Shown in pieces: positions 45,901-58,000 of a stretch of 64,000 bases of DNA. The position numbers were made by a program, and so were the translations under genes. Every line of letters begins with the position of its first letter. Positions within the stretch are counted from its first letter, which is position 1. The DNA comes from Tribonema minus. Its lineage: Eukaryota > Sar > Xanthophyceae > Tribonematales > Tribonemataceae. The stretch spans positions 558,001 to 622,000 of the forward strand of contig JAFCMP010000519.1 in NCBI GenBank assembly GCA_017506865.1, read 5' to 3'. The notes beneath the pieces are model-generated. The model saw nothing but the letters and a program-made list of their open reading frames with translations. It was not told the origin of the DNA and did no database searches.

Positions 45901-48900
45901 GACGTTGGAGATCATCTTGAGCGCAAACTGGCGCGCGTCGAGCGTGCGCTCGAGGACGCGCTCGCCGCGGTCGCGCGCGCGCTTCATCGCGCCCTGGCAC
46001 AGCGTAGGCAGCAGCGATCAGCGAGTGCGTGAGGCAGTGTTCTGCAAACAAGACAGGACGCGCGCTCACCGCGGTCGCGCATAGGCAGCAGCGATCAGCA
46101 AGTGTGCGAGGCAGTGCTCAGCAAAGAGGGCAGGACGCGCTCGCCGCCGCGGTCGCGCGCGCGCTTCATGGCGCCCTGGAAGGCAGCGTAGGCAGCAGCG
46201 ATCAGGGAGTGTGTAAGGCAGTGCTCAGCAAAGAGGGCAGGATGCGCGCTCGCCGCAGTCGCGCACGCGCTTCATGGCGCCCTGGCACAGCATAGGCAGC
46301 AGCGATCAGCAAGTGTGTGAGGCAACGCTCAGTCTGTAAGGCAATGCTCAGCACACAGGCAGGACATGCTTGCGGCGGTCGCGCGCGCGCTTCAGGGTGC
46401 CCTGAAACGCAGCGATCAGCAGGTGTGTGGGGCAACGCTCAGTGTGAGGCAGTGCTCAGCAAACAGGAGAGGACGCGCGCTCGCCGCGGTCGCGCGCGCG
46501 CTTCATGGCGCCCTGGGAGGCAATGATCAGCAAGGGTGTGAGGCAACACTCAGCGCAATCGTATGCGCATGCAGCCGCGCGGTAGCTGCTCAAAGGTGCT
46601 CACAGACGGTAAAGCGCGCGCTTGGCACGTACTTGGCCTGCGCACGCACATCACCAGATAATATCGCCATACATGCATAAAAAGCCCTTCAGCGTACGCT
46701 GATAAACGTTGAGGTATATATGGTGTACTTCGAAGTACACCGTATGTATATACTTCCTTCAAAGTGAAAAAACGCATGTGAATGCTTATAAATGGTGATA
46801 GATCTACATATATGGTGTACGTCAAAGTGTATCACAGCGACATCGATACAGTACATCATATGTACTTCACAATGTATATGGTGTGATTTAAAAAAAAAAC
46901 ATAATGGTGTAATTCAAATTACATCATATGTACTCCACAACGTATATGAATGTAGCATACGCTGAAGCACACATATAAATGCATACCTTGACCATGATGC
47001 GCGTCTCGTGCAGCATGCTTCATGGCAAAAACACGTATACATACATACATACCTTGACCGTGATGCGCATCTCCAGCAGCTCGCGCAACATGCTTCATGG
47101 CGAAAACATGTACACATATATACCTTGACCATGATGTACACATGCATACATACCTTGACCATGATGCGCGTCTCCAGCAGCTCGCGCAGCATGCGCGGCA
47201 GCACGCCCACCCTCTGATCGGTGGAGCAGAACACGGCGCCATTCGGCGACACGTAGGGTCCCCCCTCCGAAGTGCCCTCCGACGAGGGCGGCGATGTGCC
47301 AGCTGGGTCCACACCTGCCCGCCTGGGGGTACATGTGAGAAGTGAGTTGGGCTCGTCAGTCAGATGCGCCGTCTAGGCGAATGCATATTTGGCGATATTG
47401 CGCGCGGTGCAAAGCACGTAGTCGTACTTGCGCGCTCGTCAAGTCAGATGCACTGTCTCGGCAGGGTCGTTGATGTATTCAGAGCGGACTACATAATGCA
47501 AGAAAGGTATGGGGGTAGTTGGAGATAGTGCAAGTGGCGCAAGGTGCTGTTTCGTCGTACACTCGCGGAGCTTATGAGGGGCGCGGTGCGACCTGCTGAA
47601 CACTGTATACTTACAGACAAAGGGGTGAGATGCAAGCGGCATTGTACGCCGCAGCGCCCCCGCCATGCACTTGTACATGTTAAGTATATGCATGGGGTAT
47701 GTGCAAGCCGGCTTCGAGCTCACACCACTGTTTACCACAGTTTGGTGCCAGGCACGGCCTGACTGTGAAAATGAAGATGGTATGACATCAATTTGACGCT
47801 AGTCAGGGAGACGTTGTGATAACATACATATATATACAAGCACAGTGTCACAACATTCATGATTAAAATACCTGGAAGTACAAACAATAATAATCTAAAT
47901 ACATGTACTTTGAAGTCGTCATGTTGTGAAGTGACGTCGCACGTTTTTCAGAAGCGGCCCATGCTGACCAAAGTAACGATGACCCACAGCACCAATTATC
48001 ATCGACGCGACGAAATTCATCACCGTCACATGTACCTGAAGCCATCCGCCGCCTGCGCCTCTGGGTAGGGTATCACGCTCACGCTGCCGATACCAGCCCT
48101 GTCGGTTGTGGTGTGGCTCCCATCATAGCAATAATGTCAGCGATGCAACTAAAGTACTTCTAATTAGCGTCATACCTGAAGCCATCCGCCGCCTGCGCCT
48201 CCGGGTAGGGTATCGCGCCAACGCGGCCGATACCTACCCTGTCGGACGTGGTGTGGCCCCCATCATAGCAATAATGTTAGCGATGCAACTAGATTCATTA
48301 GCGCCATACCTGAAGCCATCCGCCGCCTGCGCCTCAGGGTAGGGTATGATGCCAACGCGCCCGATACCTGCCCTGTCGGTTGTGGTGTGGCCTGCATCAG
48401 ACAGGTCCAGGCGCCCCATGATGGTGGAGAAGCAGAGGTTGTATGCGATCACCATAGAGGGGTAGAGGCTCTGCACGCATGCAAGTGCGAAGGGGATTGT
48501 GAGCATTTTCAGTGACATGTAGGGCTGCGGGTGCTCTGAGCATCACCGTCAATTCTGTAAGAACAAGGCACCTCAGCGGCATGAAGAGGCTCAATTTGCG
48601 AGCAGGTATTGCCATGCAGTGGTGCGGGATACTACACACTAGATACTACTTCAACCTACACACTACACGCGATCACCATGGAGGGGTACAGGCTCTGCAC
48701 CGGTGCAAGGGCAAAGGGGGTTATGAGGTAAAAAGGGTGGTTTGAACATCACCAACTCTTTCTGTAAGAACAAGGCACCTTGGCGTCATGAAGAGGCTCA
48801 ATTTGTGAGCAGGTATCGCCATGCAGGCGTTATACGCCATCATTATGCAGGGTACAGGCTCTGCATAAGTGCAAGGGCGATGGGGGTTCATGAGCATAAT

Positions 48901-51900
48901 TCATGAACTATAGGGCTGTGGGTGGCTTGAGCATTGCCATCTATCCTTGCGGATCTGTCTGACCTAAAAGAGGCGGACAGCTCGGCACCACAAAGAGGCT
49001 CGTGAGCAGCATCGCCGTGGAGGTGTACAGGCGCTGCGCGTGCGCACAGAAAGGGCGTCAGGGGGCTGCATACCCTTACGAGTCAATGTGTCAATTTTGT
49101 GGGCTGCTTCTCAATGACCTGAGCGCCCCAGCACTACCGAGAAAGTTTGTGGATGTGAGTGCAGGCGCTGCAGGTGCGCACGAAAAGGGCGTCATAGGGT
49201 TGCATGCCGGTACAAGTCAATGTTTCATGTCAAGGGCTTCTTCTCAAAGCCCTGAGCGAACCAGCACGATAAAATTTGTGGATGTAATCGCGGCGGATCA
49301 CAGGCTCAGCGCAAGCGCCAAGGCCAGCTGTTCACACGCACCATCAGCGGACTGCAAAAATACGCACTGTTGAAGCACAACATCATCAGTTGCACAGCTA
49401 CGCAGTGCTGAAGCATCGACATGACCGTTTGCAGAGTATTCGGTGGGCACTAAGTAGGCACGCAGCCCCTGACGGTTGTGTAACGCGCTGCGCATGCATG
49501 CACGCACACATACACATATGCCTACATACCTGAAAGTCCAAGACCACCACGGGGTCCGCATAAAACTTGCTGCGAGGCTCCATCACGAGAGGTATGCACT
49601 CCATGGCGGCCTGCCTTGCCACCTGAAGTGACAAAGTTGTATGGCCCCACAGCGTCGACCCAGGTTTAGTGTAGTGTACAATGTCACACATGGTTGCACA
49701 GCGTCGATCTGTAATCACCGTAGTGCACGCACAATAATGCATGCGCACACATCGTGTGCAGAGCAATGACACAGAGCGAGCATCGTTGAATTCAAGGAGT
49801 GCCAGAGTGATAAATGGTTGCACAGCGTACACCCGGGCTCAGTGTATTGCACACAACATGTGATGGTGTCAGGTGACACACAGGCTGTGCGCATGATTCG
49901 GTTTGTGTTCAAGACTTGAGTACTTTGAGGTGGTACGGTCTACTCTGCTAGTATCATTGGCAGCATGTGCACGCGCGGCGCCAGCATGGCACTCGGGGGT
50001 CCGCAACGAATTCAGTCCGACGCACACAATGATGACATCAGGCACAAGCGGGCGTGTGCAGAGAAACTTTATTGGTTACAAGAAGTAATGCTGTAAGATA
50101 ATGCCATTTTCATTTTGTGTGGAAATGAATCAAAAGACTGTAGAGCTCTACTTAGGTATACTTTAATTGAGTACAATTTTTAATTCCGCTGGCCGCGGCA
50201 GCGCGCTTGCGCAGCGTGGCGAAGGCGAAATGAGAAAGTGAACAGGCTATCGAGCGAGCAGCGTCGGCAGTGAACCCAAGGAATGTCAGGAAGTGCACAC
50301 AACACCAGTGTGGAAGCACTCGGCTCCTGTGAGAAAATGCGCAGGCCGTGAGGAAATGCGCCGCGGCTGGCGTAAGCCTGGCAACATTCATGTCAACTTG
50401 AAGTACACAGTGCGCTCCAAGCCTGTGCCTCGTCGTTTTGAAAGTCAAGCCTGCAGCGCCCAGACCATTTGCACTTTTGAAACGTTGTGGTTCAGCTTCA
50501 GTGTGATATTTAAGTTTGGCCCACCTGCTGCCTGCTGGCGCTGACCGCCAGGTACCCCAGCGGCTTGAGCACCTTGAGCATCACGGCCTCCACTCTGAAC
50601 TGAGAGCCGCGGCTGCGCAGGTTCAACAACAGAACGCAAGTTCAACATAATAAAGCAAGTTCAAAAGTGGCAGTGAACGAGCAGCGCGTCAGAAGAACGC
50701 TCTCAGCACCGCAGCTGTCATAAATGGGAATTTGAGAACTGCCAGCCGCAGCTGCAAGAGTTCAACAGTAGAACGCAAGCTCACCATTGATATCATGGAC
50801 GGACAGCAAGTCAGACAAGGAGACTGCCAAGAACCAGGATCGGCAACATTGTGCCCCCTCTCTCGCTACTGAAGCTGGCCCGAGGTTGTAGGGTGAAGAC
50901 ACCCTCGCAGATGTACTTGGTGCAAGCGACAGCAGGCGCAACCGGTAATGCACTCGCAAGCAGGCAGCGCCAGCCACTGTGACAGCGTTTCGGGCGCCTT
51001 TCAGTCTTTGCACCCTTAAACCTCGCACACAAATTCACTGATAACATTATGAAGTATGAGTCTTTGTTCGCTTGTAAATAAGGTTGTGCGAACTTGTCGC
51101 CAGAAAAAAGACAGAAGCGTCTTTCGATGGCAGTACATGCAAAAAAAAACACGTGCATTTGCGCTCGTGACGCACCTGAGCACATCGAAGAAGCTGATGC
51201 CAAACAGCCGCGCCATCTCCGCGGTGCGCTGCACGAGGCCGAGGCGCCCAAGCAGGTCCAGGTTGACGCGCGCGCGCTCGAGAACGTGCGACAGCACCGC
51301 TCCGCGCGCCGGCCCTGTATACCTGCAATGACGGCGACGCGGTGGTGTAGCTCAATGATGCGATGATTGGGAGCAGCAGTCCTCCCGTATTATGAACAGA
51401 CGTGCTTCGAAGTTGACTTGATTGTGGTATACGCATATGGCGCTTTGACGAGTAGAGGGTTCAAGCGTACGACAGAGGACGTGCAACAGCACCGCTCCGC
51501 GCGCAGGTTTCGCATACCTGCAATGGCAGCAAGCCTCCTTTGAAGTATAATTCTGAACAGGGCCACGGCCATCCTACGCTCAGGGCCCTTCTCACCACTC
51601 TGCCAGCGCTGCGTACGCGGCGAGCTGGTGCCGCACCACGCGCGCCGCCGCCAATAATCCATAAAGAGTGTTTTATGCTTCCAGCAGGAACTGAAGTACA
51701 AAACTGCGCAACGCCGCGGCCATGCGTCACGGTGCTCACCACTCTGCCAGCGCGACGCGTGGGTACCGGCTAGCCGCCGCCGCAGCACGCGCGCTGTAAA
51801 CAGTATGGAAGTTAGTGAAATTTCGAAGTTTGTTGTTCAAGCAAAACCTTTTTGAAGTATGGTACTGAGCAATGCCACGGCTGTCGCAGACCCCACGCGT

Positions 51901-54900
51901 CAGTTCTCTCACCGCTCCGCCAGCGCGGCGTGCGGGTACGCGGCGAGGCGGCGCCGCAGCACGCGCGCCGCAACAATACACCATAGATATTACTTCTACT
52001 TTGACGTAATATATATTCTTCAAGTATATGACACTGAGCAATTCCAATTCCACAGCCCTCGCAGACGCTACGCTCAGGGCGCTCACCACTCCGCCAGCGC
52101 GGCGTGCGGGTACGCGGCGAGCCGGCGCCGCAGCACGCGTGCCGCGACCGCCGGCTGCGCGTACGACTGCAGCTTGAGCTCTGAGCGCAGGACGCGCCAC
52201 AGGTTGAGCACTGTGCGCCCCCACAGCCACAGCCCCGAGGCGTGGTCGTCGCCGTAGCTGTCGCGGCCGTTACGAGGGTCCGCATCTAGGCGCGGCGCGC
52301 GCGACAGCAGCCGCAGCAGCGCTCCCCCGCTGCCGCTGCTGCCGCTGCTGTTGTTGGTGGAGAAGGAGGGGTTGGCAGCGGCGGCGGCGTCGCTGCTGCG
52401 CGCTGCCGCGGCGTCGAGGATTGCTGAGCGCTGTAGCAGGTAGCCCACGGAGCCGCCCTGTCGCAATGCATGGAGATGAACGTGTTGGTCATGCGGCTGG
52501 CACACATCGCCATCATATCACCGACACATTTCAAATTGGCGTTGCACGGTTGATGGGCGGACAGAGCCAGCGCCTGGGCCAAGCTCCATGCACTTCGTCA
52601 CACTCCTGTAGGTTACCTGACCCCAACCTTAATCCTAATTCGCGGTACAAACATGCTTGAAGGTGCGACCGCCTACAAGAGAAACTAGCACACGTGCACG
52701 ACGCATGTGCCGCGGTGGACATAGATGACACTGCGACTCGCTGTGCGCTCACCCTCACCTTGACTCTGACCTTAAATCCAAAATCTATCACTGACCCATT
52801 GACTCACTTACTTGGACATCCCACCCCACAGGTCGAAGCGGCGGCAGAGCACTGCCACGGCGCCTCGCAAATCCTGCTGACACGGCAACTTTTCACTTCT
52901 AAATCATAGTTCTCATGGTTGTTCTGCCCAGCGGCTCCTGTGCCATCACCCCCCGTGTCTGCACAACAGCCCCTTGGTTGAAACGTCCGCAACATCTACG
53001 GCAGCGCCTGCTGCACTTGCATCGGTGGGCATCGGTCACCTGGGCACCTCAGCCCACAACGATGTCGTGCGCACATGCAGGACTGTCTCGTTGTGCCGTT
53101 TTTAAGATGAATGCGCGAGCGCTGCGCCTGAGTGGGCGCCTACCCCAATCCTACTGCTAGCCCAAACCCCAGAATCAATCACTCCCCTTGAATTGAACTT
53201 TCACGTACATATCTGGACGTCCCAGCCCCCGACAACATCGGCTCGAAGCGTCAAACGAGCACTGTCAACGCGCCCAGCAGGTCCTAACCCTAACCCTAAC
53301 CCTAACCCTAACGTAACTACCCAATTCTATCGCTGACCCTTAGCCGTACTTACTTGGACATCCCAGCCCACAATGATGTCCGGGTCGAATCGGCGGACAA
53401 GCACTGTCACACAGCGCTCAGCAGGCCCCAACCCTAACCCTAACATGAATCGCCCAGTAGCCCTAAACCTAACCCTAACATAGATCAAAAATCAACGACT
53501 GACTGGTTTAAAAGTCACTCCTTACATACCTGTACGTCCCAGCCCACGACGATGTCCGGGTCGAATCGGCGGAAGAGCACTGTCACGGCGCCCAGCAGGT
53601 CCTGCTCGCACGACACGACCACCGCCTCGATGTGCGGGCCCAGCCCGAGGCCGGAGGCGCGGCGGCCGGGCATCTCGGGGTCCAGCTGCTGATTGGCCTG
53701 CGGTATGGCACGTAGGTACAAGAGATGTACTTCAAGTAGTAAGTTAAGTAAACGAGAGATGCATACTTGGTATTTATATGCAACTGCAAAGGAGGCGCGG
53801 CGGCCGGGCATCTCGAGGTCCAGCTGCTGATCGGCCTGCGGTACGGCACGTAGGTACAAGAGATATGTAAATCTCGAGGTAGTAGTTTCAAGTTCAAAGG
53901 GCACACCTGCGACGGGCTGCAGCTGACCTTTGCGCCGCGCACGAGCCCCTTGCCCGTGTCGCTGCACAGGCACAGCCGCCATAAAAACTTGAAGTATTAC
54001 TTCAATTGTGAAGTTCAAAGTCGAACGCCACTGCATCGGGCTGCAGCTGAACTTTGTGCCGCGCACAAACCCCGCACCCGTGTCGCTGCACGGGCAGAAC
54101 ATTCTAACATATATGTTATATACTGAAGTAGTACTTCAAGTTTGCAGTTCAGATCACACGCACCTGCGACGACGGGCTGCAGCTGAACTTGGCGCCGCGC
54201 ACGAACCCCGCGCCCGTGTCGCTGCACAGGCAGAAACGGCCGCCGTAGCGCGTGCCGCATGCTTCGCACCACGACGCCGTCTCCGGCGGGCGCGATGGCG
54301 GCACACTCGCACCTGCAGCCAGGGCGCGCAGCAAAGCAATTGGGCATTTGCGTCGTCTCATAGGCCCAGGCCGGCACCGTCGGAATGCAGATGCATAGAT
54401 GTCGCGTGCTGATGTACAGATGTTCTTCAAGGCAACCTGGACTGTTCTGTTAAAATGGATGCTGGGGAGGTTCCTACATTGAATTGCAAATGAAGAGAGG
54501 AGCGGGGCGGGGCGGGGAAATGAATGCGGACCTTGCGCTCCCAGGGCTGCCGTGCCTGCTGTACATGATTGAAGTCTGGGGCTGGAGTCCATAGCAGCAC
54601 AGCAGTGGTGCGAAACGTGCCACGTCTGCGTGTCACAAACATCTCTTGCGCACCGCCGCCGCAGCCGCCGCCGCCGCCGCCGCCGCCGCGGATACCACGA
54701 CCACGACGACCTCCGTGCGTCACCGTCATTTGTTCAAATACATGTTGAAATATCATGCAACGCGCGCGCCGCGTAACGCGACCGCCTCTGTCGCGCACCT
54801 GCTGCCACCGCGGCACACACATACACACACACACACACACACGCACACACACACTCACACACGCCGTGCCGCAACGGCACCGCCGCAGCATTGCGCGCCA

Positions 54901-54967
54901 GCCGCGGCTGCGGCCACGTCCGCCATTAAGACGACGCCCGCCGTCTCCACGACCCTCTCGCTGTCGG

Positions 54968-55005
<38 letters not shown>

Positions 55006-55063
55006 ATATACCAACACACACACCCGTGCCGCAATGACACACACCGCCGTTGCGCGCACCTGC

Positions 55064-55094
<31 letters not shown>

Positions 55095-58000
55095 GCGGCG
55101 TCCGCCACAAAGACGACGCCCGCCGCCTCCACGACCCTCTCGCTGTCGGCCGTGCCCCACTCGTCGCGCGCGCTCCAGGCGACGGCGAGCGCGGCGTCGC
55201 GGCGCGGATCCGGCGTGAGGCCGTTGCGCGATGCGCCAAAGACCTCGAGGGAGAGGTACGAGACGCGGTGCTCTGCGTGGTGCTGAGCGCTGCTGCTGGT
55301 GGTGGTGTGGTTGTTGGGGGGGTTTGCGGGGGGGGGCTTCAAGGGGGTGGCGGCGGAGGCGGGGGTCTGCGTGGGGGGCGTGAAGTGCGCGTGCTGCTGC
55401 TGGCGGCGGTGCTGCAATGGGCAGGGGGGCGGCGTAGCGGCGGCGGCGCGGTGTTGACGTGGCGCTGCAGCGTGTGAGGATCACTGTGCGAGTAGGCACA
55501 GCAGCACAGGCGGCATGCACTGAGCCGTAGCGTGACAAGCGCGTGCTGCTGCTGGCGGCGGTGCTGCTGCGATTGGGTGGGGGGCACGGTCAGGGGGATG
55601 CACACGCGGCGCAGCAGCGTGTCGTGGAAGAGCAATGAGGCTCTGCAGCGCATGATCATGATTAACGCTCAGATGTGACGTGCGCGTGGCGGTGGTGGCA
55701 GTGCTGCAGTGGGCGGGGGGGGGCGCGGGCCGCGCGGCGTGGTGTCGATCAGGCGCTGCAGTGCGTGAGGATCGCTACGCGCTTCAATATAACATCACAG
55801 CACCATGCACTGAGCCGTAGCGTGATGTGCGCGTGTTGCTGCTGGCGTCAGTGCTGCAATGGGGGGGGGGGGGGCACAGGCAGGGGGATGCATACGCGGT
55901 GCAGCAGCATGTCGTGGATGAGCGATGAGGCTCTGCAGTGCATGAGGGTGACTATCGCTCAGATGTGAAGTGCGCGTGCTGCTGGCGGTGGTGCTGCGGT
56001 GGGCGGGGGGGGGGGGGGTGCGGGCGGCGCAGCAGCGGCGGCGGCGCGGGGTTGATGAGGCTCTGGCAGGGTGTGAGGATCGTTACGCGCTTCGACGCAG
56101 CATCACAGCAGCAGCATGCACTGAGCTGTAGCGTGACGTACGCGTGCTGGTGGCGGCGGCGCTGCTGCGAACGGGGGGCAAGGTCTGGGGGATGCGCACG
56201 TGGGGCAGCGGCGTTGTTGCGATGTTGACGACGCGTTGGGCCTGCATATTATCAGTTGCAGGAGTGTGCGAGCGGCGATGGGCGTGCAGGCAGTGAGGGG
56301 TTGGGGGGAGATGTTCAGGCGGAAGGCGGTGACATGGTGCGGCGCACATGCGCGCAACGGCAAATTAGGGTTCCACTTGCCCCAACTCCTACTCCGAGGG
56401 TTAGCATGAACGCATGACCGGTGACACGTCTGCCATGCACAGGCCAAGCCCCAGCAGAGAAGGGAAGGGGCGTTACGCAGTCGAGGTTGTACACTTGCGC
56501 ACGCCCCATGGCACACAGCGGCAGCACACTGCTTTTAAGATGGTGTGCTGATTGACCATGTGTGTCAAAACAGCATGAACCGCGCAACAAGCGCGCATCA
56601 CCAACGCGCAGTGCCACTGGACAGCATTCACCTTCTTTGCGAGCGGCGGCGCTGGCGGTGGCAGCGGCTCGGCAGGCAGCAGCGCTCCGGTGTTGGCGTC
56701 CATCGCCAACACCTCGTCAACAGCCTCCGAGCGCGCCATGTTGACGTGCCGCTGCAGCGCCTGCGGCTCGCACGCCGCCTCCGCCGCTGCCGCCGCCGCT
56801 GCTGCTGCCGTGTGCGACGCCTCCTCCGCCAGCCACGCGCGCGCCGCCTGCAGGCTCGGTGGATTGCGCGCCGGCTCCAGCCACAACAGCCCTTTTGTCT
56901 GAGGAGGCACTGCTGCGGAGGCTGCGCCCGCCGCCGCCGCCGCTGCCGCAGCGCGCTGCCGCCAGTATACGAGCCCCCTGCAGAGCGGCGCCGGCGGCGG
57001 CAGCGGTGCGGGCGATGGCACCGTCGGCAGCGACGGCGACGTGAGGCTCGAGCCGGACCCCGTGGACTGCGGCGGGTGCTTCTGAGCGCTGCTGCTGCTG
57101 CCGCCGCCGCCGCCCGCGCCCCCCCTGCCGCCGCCCCTCGCAGGGGGGGATGCGGGGCTGAGCACCTGCAGCCCAAGCCCCCGCCCCGCTGACCCCCCCG
57201 ACAGCTGCTCGGAAGGGGGGTCGACTTGCTGCGAATCCCACATGGGCGCCATGGCAGGCTCCTGCCCCCCAGAAGAGGGGGCCCAGTCCAGGGGGCTGCT
57301 GCCGCCGCCGCCGCCGCCGCCATCGGGGTCGCTGTCGCCGAGCGACGGTGGCGCCGAGCGCTGCTGCTGCCGCTGCTGCAGCAGCGCCGCACGCAGCAGC
57401 CGCCGCGACGGCAGCGTGTCGAACGGCGGCGGCGCCGTGGAGCACGGAAGGCGCACGGCGGCGCCAGCGAACTCGTGCGCGCGGCGCGGCGCGTCGGCGG
57501 CATTGGACCAGTGCGCCGGCGTGTTGACGACCTCGGGGACGCCGCAGCGGCGCAGCGCGGCGCGCCACTCGCGCGGCGGCGGCGCCGCGAGGCGCGGGCG
57601 CAGCAGCACCTCGGCGGCGGCAGCGGCTGCGGCGGCGGGAGCCGGCGATGCCAAGCGCTGCGCATGCGGCGGCGGTTCCTCGTGGCTCCGGTGCGTATCG
57701 TCGACGTCCATGGGGCTTGGATCCGCGAGCGGAGTATTGTGCAGCGGGAACGCTTCGCGATATTGCGCTGCAGCAGCGCTGGCATCAGGCGCCGCCGAAG
57801 CGCCGCGACTCCGTGCCGCGGCTGCAGCGGCGGCGGCGGCGGCGGAGTCAGCGCCCGCGGTACGCTGAGAAGCGCTGCTAGCGCTGGCTGCTGAGTCGGG
57901 CGCGGCGTCACATGTAGGTATGTATGTGTTCACAAAAGGACTGTCGCCCTTCCTGCCATGCGGCCCGTCGACAACAGCAGCGACATCCGCGACAGCGCGC

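Noticed and set aside
51340..51375. A-box-like 'ggtgtagctcaatgatg'
   Set aside because: No B box or cloverleaf follows; it is next to the REV3 exon 51176-51322 acceptor.
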